From positions 186,001-250,000 of the forward strand of contig NZ_JIAL01000001.1 of the NCBI RefSeq assembly GCF_000688455.1: a DNA stretch of 64,000 nt, given 5' to 3'. The stretch is from Pseudacidobacterium ailaaui (GTDB lineage: Bacteria > Acidobacteriota > Terriglobia > Terriglobales > Acidobacteriaceae). Shown one piece after another: positions 27,860 through 36,231 of this stretch. Below the pieces are notes generated by a model that worked only from the letters and a program-made list of their open reading frames with translations, was not told the origin of the DNA and searched no databases. Each line of letters starts with the position of its first letter. The first letter of the stretch is position 1. The translations under genes were made by a program, and so were the position numbers.

Positions 27860-29458
27860 ATGAAGATTGTTCTAGCCGAAAAAGTTTCTCCCGCCACCCT
27901 GGCCGTATTCAAGGCTGAACCAGATTGGCAGATTCTCACCCATGACCAGATTTACGACCTTCCAGCTGCACTGTCTGATGCCGACGGCCTGGTCGTCCGC
28001 TCCGCTGTTCAGGTCGATGACGCCCTGATGGCGGCAGCTCCCAAATTGCGCGTCATCGGACGCGCCGGAGTGGGCGTGGATAATATTGATGCTGAAGCCG
28101 CAACGCGTCGCGGCATTGTCGTCATGAATACTCCTGGCGCGAATGCAGTGGCTGTTGCCGAGCTGACCCTGGGCCTGATGATTGGCCTGGCGCGTATGGT
28201 CCCGAAGGCCAACGCCTCGATGCATGCCGGAAAATGGGAAAAAAAATCTCTGCAAGGTTCTGAGCTTCGCAATAAAAAGCTCGGTATTCTCGGCCTGGGA
28301 CGTATTGGTCTTGAAGTTGCACGCCGCGCCCGCAGCTTTGGTATGGAGTTAATTGGGCATGACCCGTTTGTCTCTGCCGCTGTAGCGCGTGAAAATGCCA
28401 TTCGTCTGGTTTCTCTGGACGAACTTTTTAAGGAGTCCGATTATCTTACACTGCACGTAGGACTCACTCCACAAACAGCGGGCATCATCAATGAGAAGAC
28501 CATCGCCAGCATGAAAAAGGGAGTGCGCATCATCAACTGCGCTCGTGGTGAGCTGATTGTGGAAGAGGCCCTCGCCGCGGCCCTAAAGACCGGCTACGTT
28601 GCCGGGGCCGGTCTGGATGTCTTTCATCAGGAGCCCCCCAAAAATTCGCCCTTTTTCGGCCTTGATAACGTCATTCTCACCCCCCACATTGCCGGATCCA
28701 CGGCAGAGGCCCAGGAGGCCGTGGGAGTACAGATTGCCCTTCAGGTCCGCGAGTATTTGAAACTCGGCGTCGTGCAAAATGCCGTCAACCTGCCCTCGCT
28801 TTCTCACGAAGAGTATCTTGAGATAGCACCTTACATCCATATGGCTGGACGCCTCGGTACCTTTCTTGCGCAATTTTCTCAAGGGAGCATCGAGGGCATT
28901 CAGCTTTCTTACAGTGGTCGCATTGCAGAAGCCAAGACCGACCTTGTCCGCAACAGTGCTATCGCCGGCATACTTGGCCACTCTGAAAACGTGAACCGCA
29001 TCAACGCTGCGGCCGTTGCTCAGGAGCGAGGCATCCGAATTCATGAGGAAAAGAAAGAAGCCGCTTCAGGCGGCGCCGGGAGCGTGCTCAAACTGACCCT
29101 GCATACCTCTTCATCCGACGTAACAGCGAGCGCCACTGTTCTGCATGGAAATTCTGCGCGCTTGCTGAGTCTCGATGGCATCGACATCGAGGCCCCATTG
29201 CAGGGCACCTTACTGACCATCCATAACCGGGACGTTCCAGGTGTTATTGGCCGCGTGGGTACAATTCTGGGGGACCACAGGATCAATATTGCCAACTTCG
29301 CCCTGGGGCGTTCTGATCGCAGCCACCGCATTCCCCAGGGCAACGCTCTTGCTGTTGTGCAAATTGACGGAAGCGTCACTCCCTCTGTGCTTGAAGCATT
29401 AAAAAATGTCGAAGCGATCCTTCAGGTACATCTGGTGAATCTGGACGACGCAAAATAA
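27860..29458 (+). CDS. serA: D-3-phosphoglycerate dehydrogenase
   Basis: A 532-residue protein starting at ATG 27860, five bases after AGGAG. The NAD-binding motif LGILGLGRIGLEVARRA lies near residue 145, with catalytic-region motifs INCARGELIVEE and LTPHIAGSTAEAQ. A C-terminal allosteric substrate-binding segment and an ACT domain (TLLTIHNRDVPGVIGRVGTI) follow, giving the long bacterial form of SerA. It oxidises 3-phosphoglycerate to 3-phosphohydroxypyruvate, the first step of serine synthesis; the ACT domain suggests serine feedback inhibition. A terminator hairpin follows the stop. Confidence 0.97.
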   Translation: MKIVLAEKVSPATLAVFKAEPDWQILTHDQIYDLPAALSDADGLVVRSAVQVDDALMAAAPKLRVIGRAGVGVDNIDAEAATRRGIVVMNTPGANAVAVAELTLGLMIGLARMVPKANASMHAGKWEKKSLQGSELRNKKLGILGLGRIGLEVARRARSFGMELIGHDPFVSAAVARENAIRLVSLDELFKESDYLTLHVGLTPQTAGIINEKTIASMKKGVRIINCARGELIVEEALAAALKTGYVAGAGLDVFHQEPPKNSPFFGLDNVILTPHIAGSTAEAQEAVGVQIALQVREYLKLGVVQNAVNLPSLSHEEYLEIAPYIHMAGRLGTFLAQFSQGSIEGIQLSYSGRIAEAKTDLVRNSAIAGILGHSENVNRINAAAVAQERGIRIHEEKKEAASGGAGSVLKLTLHTSSSDVTASATVLHGNSARLLSLDGIDIEAPLQGTLLTIHNRDVPGVIGRVGTILGDHRINIANFALGRSDRSHRIPQGNALAVVQIDGSVTPSVLEALKNVEAILQVHLVNLDDAK

Positions 29459-29514
29459 AGGACCTGCGCCAGCGGAGTTCTTCTCCTCTGCTGTCTATAA
29501 TCTCGTACTATTCA

Positions 29515-29538
29515 GGCCCGCACAGACGGGCCCTTTTT
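29515..29538 (+). terminator. intrinsic terminator of serA
   Basis: A perfect six-base stem GGCCCG / CGGGCC (29515-29520 and 29527-29532) around CACAGA is followed by CTTTTT. It lies 56 bases after serA and ends on the stop codon of the oppositely oriented DUF4440-like gene, so it separates the two convergent units. Confidence 0.8.
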
Positions 29539-30139
29539 ATTGGGGCTGCTGACTCTGGTCCGTGGGCGTTGCAGATTCCTCACCTTTGTGTAAAAACGGG
29601 ATATGGAAAGGCAGCTCTGCATCGCTCTTTTTCTTTTCGGCCTTCTGCCTGCCCGGAATTTGCTGTGCCACCTGGGTCCGCTGGGCGTTGATGCAGAGCC
29701 AGTTGGATCGGACACGCTGGAATACATGCGTAAAGATTCCGCGCTCTTCTATCGGGTTCCCATTCTCTTTGTGACGGAGAATGTATGTTCCATTCACTAC
29801 TGCCACGTCTCCCAGCATTCTTACACTGACAACCCGCTGCTCCATGCTCACTGGATCCACACTCCGCTGGAAGAGCGCAGCAATCTGCTGGTTGCGTGTT
29901 GTCACTTCGCCATTGGATGAAATCCCAACATAAAGCGGGGAAAGCAGCAGCTCTAGCCCATACTGGTCGCGCTTCACTACTGCTTCACTCCACTGGTCTT
30001 CCAGCTTCTGCATCTCTTTGATCTCAGCGCTCTGGGCCGGATTCGCAGTCGCCTGCGTGACCGCCTGGGCCAGCATTACCGGTCCTCCGGCGCAAACCAG
30101 TGGCAGCAGCAATATCGTACGAAAAAGATTTAGCTTCAT
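29537..30139 (-). CDS. secreted DUF4440/NTF2-like protein
   Basis: A 200-residue protein. I take ATG 30139 as start because it is followed by a signal peptide (LFRTILLLPLVCAGGPVMLA); the frame is open 57 bases further up. The mature part (about 30-160) has LEDQWSEAVVKRDQYGLELL, then LSPLYVGISSNGEVTTRNQ, and VNGTYILRHKENGN with FTHVFQRVRSNWLCINAQRT, the arrangement of SnoaL/DUF4440 NTF2-like folds. The last 40 residues are Lys/Glu/Gln-rich and probably disordered. These folds bind small ligands or act as enzymes, but no active site can be named here. It is divergent from the IclR regulator. Confidence 0.8.
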   Translation of the reverse strand: MKLNLFRTILLLPLVCAGGPVMLAQAVTQATANPAQSAEIKEMQKLEDQWSEAVVKRDQYGLELLLSPLYVGISSNGEVTTRNQQIAALFQRSVDPVSMEQRVVSVRMLGDVAVVNGTYILRHKENGNPIEERGIFTHVFQRVRSNWLCINAQRTQVAQQIPGRQKAEKKKSDAELPFHIPFLHKGEESATPTDQSQQPQ

Positions 30140-30292
30140 ATGGAGATCGGGGGCTTCTTTTGATGATATCGCCTTCTCTTGATTAGACGAAACCAAGCAG
30201 CAAATTTACGGGGTTAACCAATTTTCTTCTCTGTTCTCGTATGTTTCAGACAGTCGGGCGATAAAAATGCCATAATATCCGAAAAGCAGATT

Positions 30293-30311
30293 TTTGAAAG
30301 TGACTTTCAAA
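30293..30311. promoter_or_regulatory. perfect dyad before the IclR gene, possible operator
   Basis: The dyad TTTGAAAG-TGA-CTTTCAAA (eight-base arms around three bases) ends 20 bases before the IclR start codon, between the start and an A/T-rich stretch with CATAAT near 30271. IclR proteins often repress their own gene by binding palindromes close to their promoter. Function is inferred from position only. Confidence 0.5.
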
Positions 30312-30331
30312 TTTCAAGAGGATCTCTCGTT

Positions 30332-31168
30332 ATGCCAGTTCAGGAAGGGAAAAATAAAAAAGTAACGCGGCGCCGTCCAAAACATACAGCCAACAACACC
30401 TTACGGGAATCAGACCGCTACCAGTCCCGAGCCGTGACGCGAGCCCTGGATGTCCTTGAACGCTTTCCTGATGAAACTACGGCTTTTTCTCTGAAAGAGC
30501 TTTCACAGCAGACAGGCCTGCCAGAGTCGTCCCTCTTCCGGCTGCTTGTCACACTGGAATCTCGCGGATATCTCCGTCAGGATGCTGACGGCGCTTATCG
30601 CATTTCGGAGCGTGTCCTGCGCGGAAAGTTGTACGAACGCGCATCGCTGGTACGTGAGAGGATCCATCCACTGTTGCAGCAGATCGCGCGCTCCTGTAAT
30701 GAAACCACGAGCCTGGCGTATCTCTTCGGCCATCATATTCTGGTACTTGACAGCATTGAGAGCTTCCATGACATTCGTGTCATTAACCGCATAGGCCGAG
30801 TGCTGCCTCCCTACGCCAGCTCTCTGGGAAAAGCCATCACCGCATTTCAAGACCGGGCCACAATTGATCGCATTCTTGATGCGTATGGAATTTTCCCCCG
30901 CACCGAACGCACCATCACCGATCATCGTGCCATCTTTGAAGAATTTGAAAAAGTCCGCAGACAGGGCCATGCCTTTGATCGGGGAGAAGCCACAGAAGGC
31001 GGTGTATGCATCGGCGCTCCCATCCTGGAAGCCAATGGCAAGGTCGAGGCCGCCATCAGCATTTCTGTCCCGGACATCCGTATGGACAAATCCAGGGAAC
31101 ACGCGTTGGTTGAAGAGCTCGCGCAGGCCACACAACGAATGGCGGTCCTGCTTCAAAGTTTTCGGTAG
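30332..31168 (+). CDS. IclR-family transcriptional regulator
   Basis: A 278-residue protein with AAGAGG (30316-30321) before its ATG. After a Lys/Arg-rich N-terminal stretch it has the winged helix-turn-helix (VTRALDVLERFPDETTAF, then LSQQTGLPESSLFRLLVTLE, GYLRQ) and the C-terminal ligand-binding domain with PLLQQIARSCNETTSLAYLF and GRVLPPYASSLGKAITAFQD, and a later GVCIGAPILEANGKVEAAIS. This is full-length. IclR proteins regulate sugar-acid or aromatic catabolism genes. Its likely targets are itself and the sialidase-like gene 104 bases downstream; ligand unknown. Confidence 0.93.
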   Translation: MPVQEGKNKKVTRRRPKHTANNTLRESDRYQSRAVTRALDVLERFPDETTAFSLKELSQQTGLPESSLFRLLVTLESRGYLRQDADGAYRISERVLRGKLYERASLVRERIHPLLQQIARSCNETTSLAYLFGHHILVLDSIESFHDIRVINRIGRVLPPYASSLGKAITAFQDRATIDRILDAYGIFPRTERTITDHRAIFEEFEKVRRQGHAFDRGEATEGGVCIGAPILEANGKVEAAISISVPDIRMDKSREHALVEELAQATQRMAVLLQSFR

Positions 31169-31272
31169 GCCTTGTCCATTTGGAACAGCACTTTGTCTCA
31201 AGCGTCTTCAATCCGGTCCGCAGCACAAATGTCGTTGGACAAGGCTGAACACCAGTTTTGAATTGAGATTGT

Positions 31273-32451
31273 ATGTGGCTTCGGTTCATCCTGCTAAGTT
31301 TGTTATTTCCTCTACCAGGCTGGTCGCAGGACCCTGCATCCAACCTCCTGCACCTTCGTCAGCAATACTTCAGAGACATAGGTCATCCTCTAGACGGCCG
31401 TATGCGTAAAGAAGCTGATGGATTGCGTTCTGCTTATCTTGTTCCTCTCTTTGCCTCCAGCCATGCCGCCAACCTGCTTTCACTCAGAAATGGTGATTTG
31501 CTTTGTTTCTGGTTTAGTGGTCACTGGGAAGGCGATTCAGGAGTTGCCATTGTCATGTCCAGGCTGGCTGCGGGAAGCTCGGGCTGGAGCAGGCCTGTTG
31601 TCGTAGATCAGAGTGAGGGTGAATCCTACCAGAACCCGGTCGGCTTTCAGTCCTCCGATGGTGTCATCTGGCTTTTCCATACCACACAGCCCGCTGGAAA
31701 AGGCGAAAGCCTGTCTCGCGTCCTTGTGCTTCAATCCAGAGATAACGGAAAGACATGGAGCCGGCCGAAAGTCCTCTTTGATACGCCCGGATCATATCTT
31801 CGCAATCCTGCGCTGATTGGGCCAGCCGGTGATTGGCTGCTGCCCATGTACTTCACCAGCGCCGGAAATGGGGGAGACACGAAAACGGACCATCCTGCCA
31901 TAGCGGTCTCCGGCAATGAAGGCAAGACCTGGAAGATCTGCGAAATACCTGACGCCAACTCCCGAGTACAGCCCAGCATTTTTTACGATCCTGGGAAAGG
32001 ATATGTTGCCCTGCTGCGTAGCCGACGAGCCGATCACATTTACCGTAGCACTTCGGCGGACGGTTGCCACTGGACTCCACCGGTAGCCACCAGCCTGCCC
32101 AACAACAACGCTGCCATCCAAGCACTTCGACTTCCCGATGGCCACATACTGCTCGCCTTCAACAACACTTCCGCAGAGATGAAAGACGGCAGAATGCGCA
32201 CCGGAGCGCGTAAGCCATTGACTCTGGCACTCTCCAGTGATGACGGCCTGACCTGGAGCGCGTTCCGCGATCTCGAACCGGGACGCTCAGGCGTCACGGA
32301 TATGAGCAAGGTTCCCGGCCGAGAAGAATATTCGTATCCTGCGCTTGCTCTGGGTCATGACGGACGCATTTATGTTGCTTACACATTTCGCCGGGAAACA
32401 ATCAAAGTGGTGTCACTGCCTGAAAATTGGTTGACCGCATCGGTGCACTGA
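31273..32451 (+). CDS. secreted sialidase-like protein with Asp-box repeats
   Basis: A 392-residue protein with an N-terminal signal peptide (MWLRFILLSLLFPLPGWSQ). At least four Asp-box-like motifs can be seen: LQSRDNGKTWSRP, VSGNEGKTWKICE, TSADGCHWTPPVA and LSSDDGLTWSAF, typical of the six-bladed BNR/sialidase fold. Other family features are YLRNPALIGPAGDWLLPMYF and the final EYSYPALALGHDGRIYVAYT. Members of this BNR_2 group include exo-alpha-sialidases but also other glycosidase-like proteins, so the substrate is uncertain. It follows the IclR gene and precedes the oppositely oriented TonB-dependent receptor. Confidence 0.85.
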   Translation: MWLRFILLSLLFPLPGWSQDPASNLLHLRQQYFRDIGHPLDGRMRKEADGLRSAYLVPLFASSHAANLLSLRNGDLLCFWFSGHWEGDSGVAIVMSRLAAGSSGWSRPVVVDQSEGESYQNPVGFQSSDGVIWLFHTTQPAGKGESLSRVLVLQSRDNGKTWSRPKVLFDTPGSYLRNPALIGPAGDWLLPMYFTSAGNGGDTKTDHPAIAVSGNEGKTWKICEIPDANSRVQPSIFYDPGKGYVALLRSRRADHIYRSTSADGCHWTPPVATSLPNNNAAIQALRLPDGHILLAFNNTSAEMKDGRMRTGARKPLTLALSSDDGLTWSAFRDLEPGRSGVTDMSKVPGREEYSYPALALGHDGRIYVAYTFRRETIKVVSLPENWLTASVH

Positions 32452-32471
32452 ACTTATCTCGACTCTTGTGC

Positions 32472-32506
32472 AAAAAAGAAACCAGCCTGCATTTCTGCAG
32501 GCTGGT
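32472..32506 (-). terminator. intrinsic terminator of the TonB-dependent receptor gene
   Basis: An 11-base perfect stem (ACCAGCCTGCA / TGCAGGCTGGT, 32481-32506) with a TTTC loop lies 31 bases beyond the receptor stop codon. On the - strand it is followed by a T-rich run (complement of 32472-32481), as in rho-independent terminators. On the + strand no T run follows, so it serves the receptor gene. Confidence 0.8.
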
Positions 32507-32537
32507 GGAGGCCAAGTGATGCAAGCGAAAACACGGA

Positions 32538-35500
32538 TCAAAAGTTCAATTTCAATGCCAGTTGCAGAATGCGCGGATCCCGGTAGGAAGTGACCTTTCC
32601 AAACAGGCTGGATGTGTAGGAGGTACTGATGCCGTCTGGATTGGTGTGGTTGAAAACATTCGATGCTTCCGCCCGGAACTGCAGGTTCACACTCTCAGTG
32701 ATCTTCGTGTTCTTATGGAGTGCGAGATCGCCTCTCCACAGTCCTGGGCCACGTACGCTGCCCGGATGGGAATTGCCTGGCCGCGCTCCTGTCGGACATG
32801 TGGTCACACCTCCTACTGTGGGACAAACCTGGGCATAGGCGGAAGTATTAAACCAAGGCTGAATACCATTGTTATTATGAATCCGCACGCCATTGGCGCT
32901 TGCCTTATTCGGATTCCCAACCAGGTCTGGACGCCCACTCGCGGCACTATTGCCATCCAGCACGCCTTGTCCGGCGGGGTCATTCAATACCCCCGTAACT
33001 GTGTAAGGTAGGCCGGAATAGACATAGCCAATGCCTGTGAAGCCCCAGCCTCCAAGTGTGTGTCCTGCAAAGCCACTCTGGCTCTGGAAGAAGGGCAAAT
33101 CATAAACAAAATTTGCATTAAAAATATGGGTTCTGTCATAGCGCGCAGGACCGTATTCTGCCGCGAGATTATATGTGTTCTGCGCTGGAGAAGTATCATT
33201 GAATGCATTGGTCATTGCTTTTGACCATGTATAGTTCAGGTTTAACTGCGAACTGGCACTGAACCGCTTTTGCAATGCAACTTGCAAACCGTTGTAGTTT
33301 GACATGTACTCCGTAATTTGCGTATTGATCGCGTCGTATCCCTTGTAAGGACGGATGTAATTCAACTGCTGCGTGGTCTTGCCGCGGGTGGGAGGTCCTG
33401 TCACGCCATAGGGCGCCAGTGCCGTCACATAAGCTCCCGGCAAAGGCTGGTTCAGGTCTATTTCTCCTAGCAAATGCCGGCCAACAGCACCATAATAACC
33501 AACATCGAACAGCCACTGGGAAGGAAGCTGATGCTGAACATCCAGACTCCATTCCTGAGCATAGGGAATGTGCCAGTTGGTGGAAACCGCCGCCAGAGGA
33601 GAAGGATAGCTCGAAACTAACGCTGTACCTCCCGGGTTGTCCAACGAGGTGGGTCCCAGAGAAAGGCTGTTGACAAACGGCGGGTTGGTAAAAACATTGA
33701 TCTCATAACGGCTCACCGCAGAAGAATCGAAAAACATTCCATAACCCGCGCGGACTGAAGTCATGCCTTTCCCTGTCGGGTCCCATGCCAGACCAAAACG
33801 AGGGGCAACGTCCAGCGTATTTTGGTTGTTGATCGTGCTCCCAAAGGGTGACCCATTTCCGCCAATAATGATGCCATTCAAGGGAGTTCCGGTGGCCGCC
33901 AGCTTGCCCGTGTATGGGTCAATCGGAGGTGCCCCGGCGGAGCTGAATGTGGCTGGGTCAAAGTTTGTCAGGTGGTTGTTTGCGTCCGTGGGCTGTCGAA
34001 ACAAAGAATACCGGAGTCCATAGGACAGCGTCAGGTTTGATTTCACCTGATACGTGTCCTGCGCATAAATTTCCCACTGCTGCTGTCGAATGACTGCCCG
34101 GAAATCCTTCGATGCCTGCCCAAAGGAGCTAGCATTTCCTGTCAGGAAATTTGCCCACTCCTGATATTCGCTGTTGGTCCCATTCGGTGCTTGAGTGGGA
34201 AAACCAAAATTCCCCTGGTTCCCCGACGCCGAATTCTCATCCTTCTGATACCAGTTGTAGGTCACTCCGAACTTCATGGAGTGTCGGCCCACGATCTTGG
34301 CCAAGTGATCAAAAAGATTGTTGTTGTCATTAAAGTCCCGATATTGACCACGATCAGAAATACTGCTGAAGTACGTGTAACCAAGTACTGGCGCAACATT
34401 CAGACTCGAAGCGTACGGCAGTTTGATCGCCGACAAAATATCTGGAGAATTTTTCCCTGCTGTGAGCCCAACCGGAGAACTCAGGATCCCGCCGTGGGAA
34501 TAGTTGTATCCCGCATCATTAATCAACGTGGGCGAAATTGTATTGGTAGCATGAATGATGAAAATGCGTCCCGGTGAGTTTGTCGAAGAAGTCGCGACCC
34601 CGGGCAAGGCACTTCCGATAAACAGGCCTCCCGGCTCTGTCGTGGGAATTGTATCGTTTTCAAACCTTCCAAAGATCCTGAAGTTAGGACTGAAAACCTG
34701 GTCAATCCTAACGATTTCCTGGTGGAAATTAAAGATGTTCCGACCAATGGAGGTCAGAGTACATCCGCCTGTACAGTTTGGATTATCGGGCTGTGGCAGC
34801 TTGCTAAAAATGTCCTTGATATACGCCTGTGCAGCGGGCGAGATGTTGGTCACCTGAAATCCCTGCTGCACGCACGTTCCTCCGGGTGCACTCCACTGGA
34901 CACAAACCGGGGTCGAAGATGCGGAGAGATCGCCGCGCAGCTCTGCTACGCTGGGCACATTGGCCAGAAAGTTCGTATAAGTGATGACGCGTCTGGCCTC
35001 CTCTGAGAAGAAGAAAAATGTTTTGTCATGCCAGATCGGGCCGCCAATCGTCCCTCCAAAGTCGTTATAGCGTAATGGTGGAATCGCAATGTGTTTTCTG
35101 TTGTTAAGGTATGTGTTGGCATTCAGAACATTGTTTCGGAAAAATTCATACACGTCCCCATGAAACTGGTTTGTTCCGGCATTGGTGATGACATTGATTT
35201 GTCCGCTGGAACTGCGGCCAAACTCCGCGTTGTAGTTACTGCGTTGGACGGAGAACTCAGCAATCGAATCCACACTGGGATACGCAAGAAGCGTGAGATT
35301 GGCGCCCCTGTCCACATTGTCCGCACCGTCAATGTTCCATGTGTTCTGGGTGGGCCGGCTTCCGTTGATGGAAAAGTTGATCTGATTGGAAGTGCCGACA
35401 GGATTGCTCGCTCCAACATACAACTGGTCCGAGGCCAGACCCGTAGAAACTCCCGGCATCAAGGCTACAAGCTGCTCATAATTTCTTGTCGTTAAGGGCA

Positions 35501-35951
35501 GCTCGCGGATTTGCGTTCCACTGATTACCGTCTGCGCCTGAGCACTCTGCAAATCCACCTGTAAAGCCGATGCTGATACGTTCACCGTCTGCTGCGTACT
35601 TCCGGGCTCTAGTACGATATCCACGGTCAGGTTTTGGTTCACATTCAGCTTTAAATTGCTATGGTCCGCTTTCTTAAAGCCGGGAGCTTCAGCGCTCACC
35701 GTGTACGTCCCGACAGGCACAAATGGGGCCGTGTACTCACCGGTAGAATTGGTTTTTGCACTGAACACAACAATGTTCTGGGCAGAATTGGTAACAGTAA
35801 TCGTCGCATCCGGAACCACGGCTCCTGAGCTGTCCCTTACCGTACCTGTAATCGTGCCTGAAATGGTTTGTCCCACAGCGATGGCTGTGGTGACCATTAG
35901 TAAGACCCCCACAAAGAATGGCTGATAGCAGCGAAATGAAGAACGTTTCAT
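32538..35951 (-). CDS. Oar-type TonB-dependent receptor
   Basis: A 1137-residue outer-membrane protein. I chose ATG 35951 since it has GGAGGT ten bases before it and leads straight into the signal peptide (YQPFFVGVLLMVTTAIAVGQ); an in-frame ATG lies 24 bases upstream. After the signal comes a carboxypeptidase-regulatory-like domain (ISGTITGTVRDSSGAVVPDA, then YTAPFVPVGTYTVSAEAPGF), a plug domain (about 120-230, IRELPLTTRNYEQLVALMPG) and a long beta-barrel ending in LQLALKLNF with a terminal Phe. This Oar-like arrangement is very common in Acidobacteriota, usually for large carbohydrate or siderophore-type substrates; substrate unknown. No separate SusD is near it. Confidence 0.94.
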   Translation of the reverse strand: MKRSSFRCYQPFFVGVLLMVTTAIAVGQTISGTITGTVRDSSGAVVPDATITVTNSAQNIVVFSAKTNSTGEYTAPFVPVGTYTVSAEAPGFKKADHSNLKLNVNQNLTVDIVLEPGSTQQTVNVSASALQVDLQSAQAQTVISGTQIRELPLTTRNYEQLVALMPGVSTGLASDQLYVGASNPVGTSNQINFSINGSRPTQNTWNIDGADNVDRGANLTLLAYPSVDSIAEFSVQRSNYNAEFGRSSSGQINVITNAGTNQFHGDVYEFFRNNVLNANTYLNNRKHIAIPPLRYNDFGGTIGGPIWHDKTFFFFSEEARRVITYTNFLANVPSVAELRGDLSASSTPVCVQWSAPGGTCVQQGFQVTNISPAAQAYIKDIFSKLPQPDNPNCTGGCTLTSIGRNIFNFHQEIVRIDQVFSPNFRIFGRFENDTIPTTEPGGLFIGSALPGVATSSTNSPGRIFIIHATNTISPTLINDAGYNYSHGGILSSPVGLTAGKNSPDILSAIKLPYASSLNVAPVLGYTYFSSISDRGQYRDFNDNNNLFDHLAKIVGRHSMKFGVTYNWYQKDENSASGNQGNFGFPTQAPNGTNSEYQEWANFLTGNASSFGQASKDFRAVIRQQQWEIYAQDTYQVKSNLTLSYGLRYSLFRQPTDANNHLTNFDPATFSSAGAPPIDPYTGKLAATGTPLNGIIIGGNGSPFGSTINNQNTLDVAPRFGLAWDPTGKGMTSVRAGYGMFFDSSAVSRYEINVFTNPPFVNSLSLGPTSLDNPGGTALVSSYPSPLAAVSTNWHIPYAQEWSLDVQHQLPSQWLFDVGYYGAVGRHLLGEIDLNQPLPGAYVTALAPYGVTGPPTRGKTTQQLNYIRPYKGYDAINTQITEYMSNYNGLQVALQKRFSASSQLNLNYTWSKAMTNAFNDTSPAQNTYNLAAEYGPARYDRTHIFNANFVYDLPFFQSQSGFAGHTLGGWGFTGIGYVYSGLPYTVTGVLNDPAGQGVLDGNSAASGRPDLVGNPNKASANGVRIHNNNGIQPWFNTSAYAQVCPTVGGVTTCPTGARPGNSHPGSVRGPGLWRGDLALHKNTKITESVNLQFRAEASNVFNHTNPDGISTSYTSSLFGKVTSYRDPRILQLALKLNF

Positions 35952-36231
35952 TTTGTGCCTGACCTCCCCAATCATCTTTCGAAAAATTTCCGCTTAGGCT
36001 GGAGCTGGACCGTAATTTTCTCTTGGAAACCAACTATCGGCTGCTGGCTGGTCGTTCGTCAAGAAAAAAATCTATACATCTATAAGACCGGACTGCTACT
36101 ACACTTTTTACAGAAAGGACCCACTGCCTGGGAAGATGCACAAAAGAAATTTATGCTTGCCAGAAAAGTAGCGATGGCCCCTCATTTCTCCCTTCGCATT
36201 CCATTTTTTTGCGACTGTATATATCTGCTGA

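Noticed and set aside
35976..36231. A/T-rich gap between the TonB receptor and permease, examined for a small RNA or extra gene
   Set aside because: Only short frames without ribosome sites and no stable stem were seen; it most likely holds the two divergent promoters.
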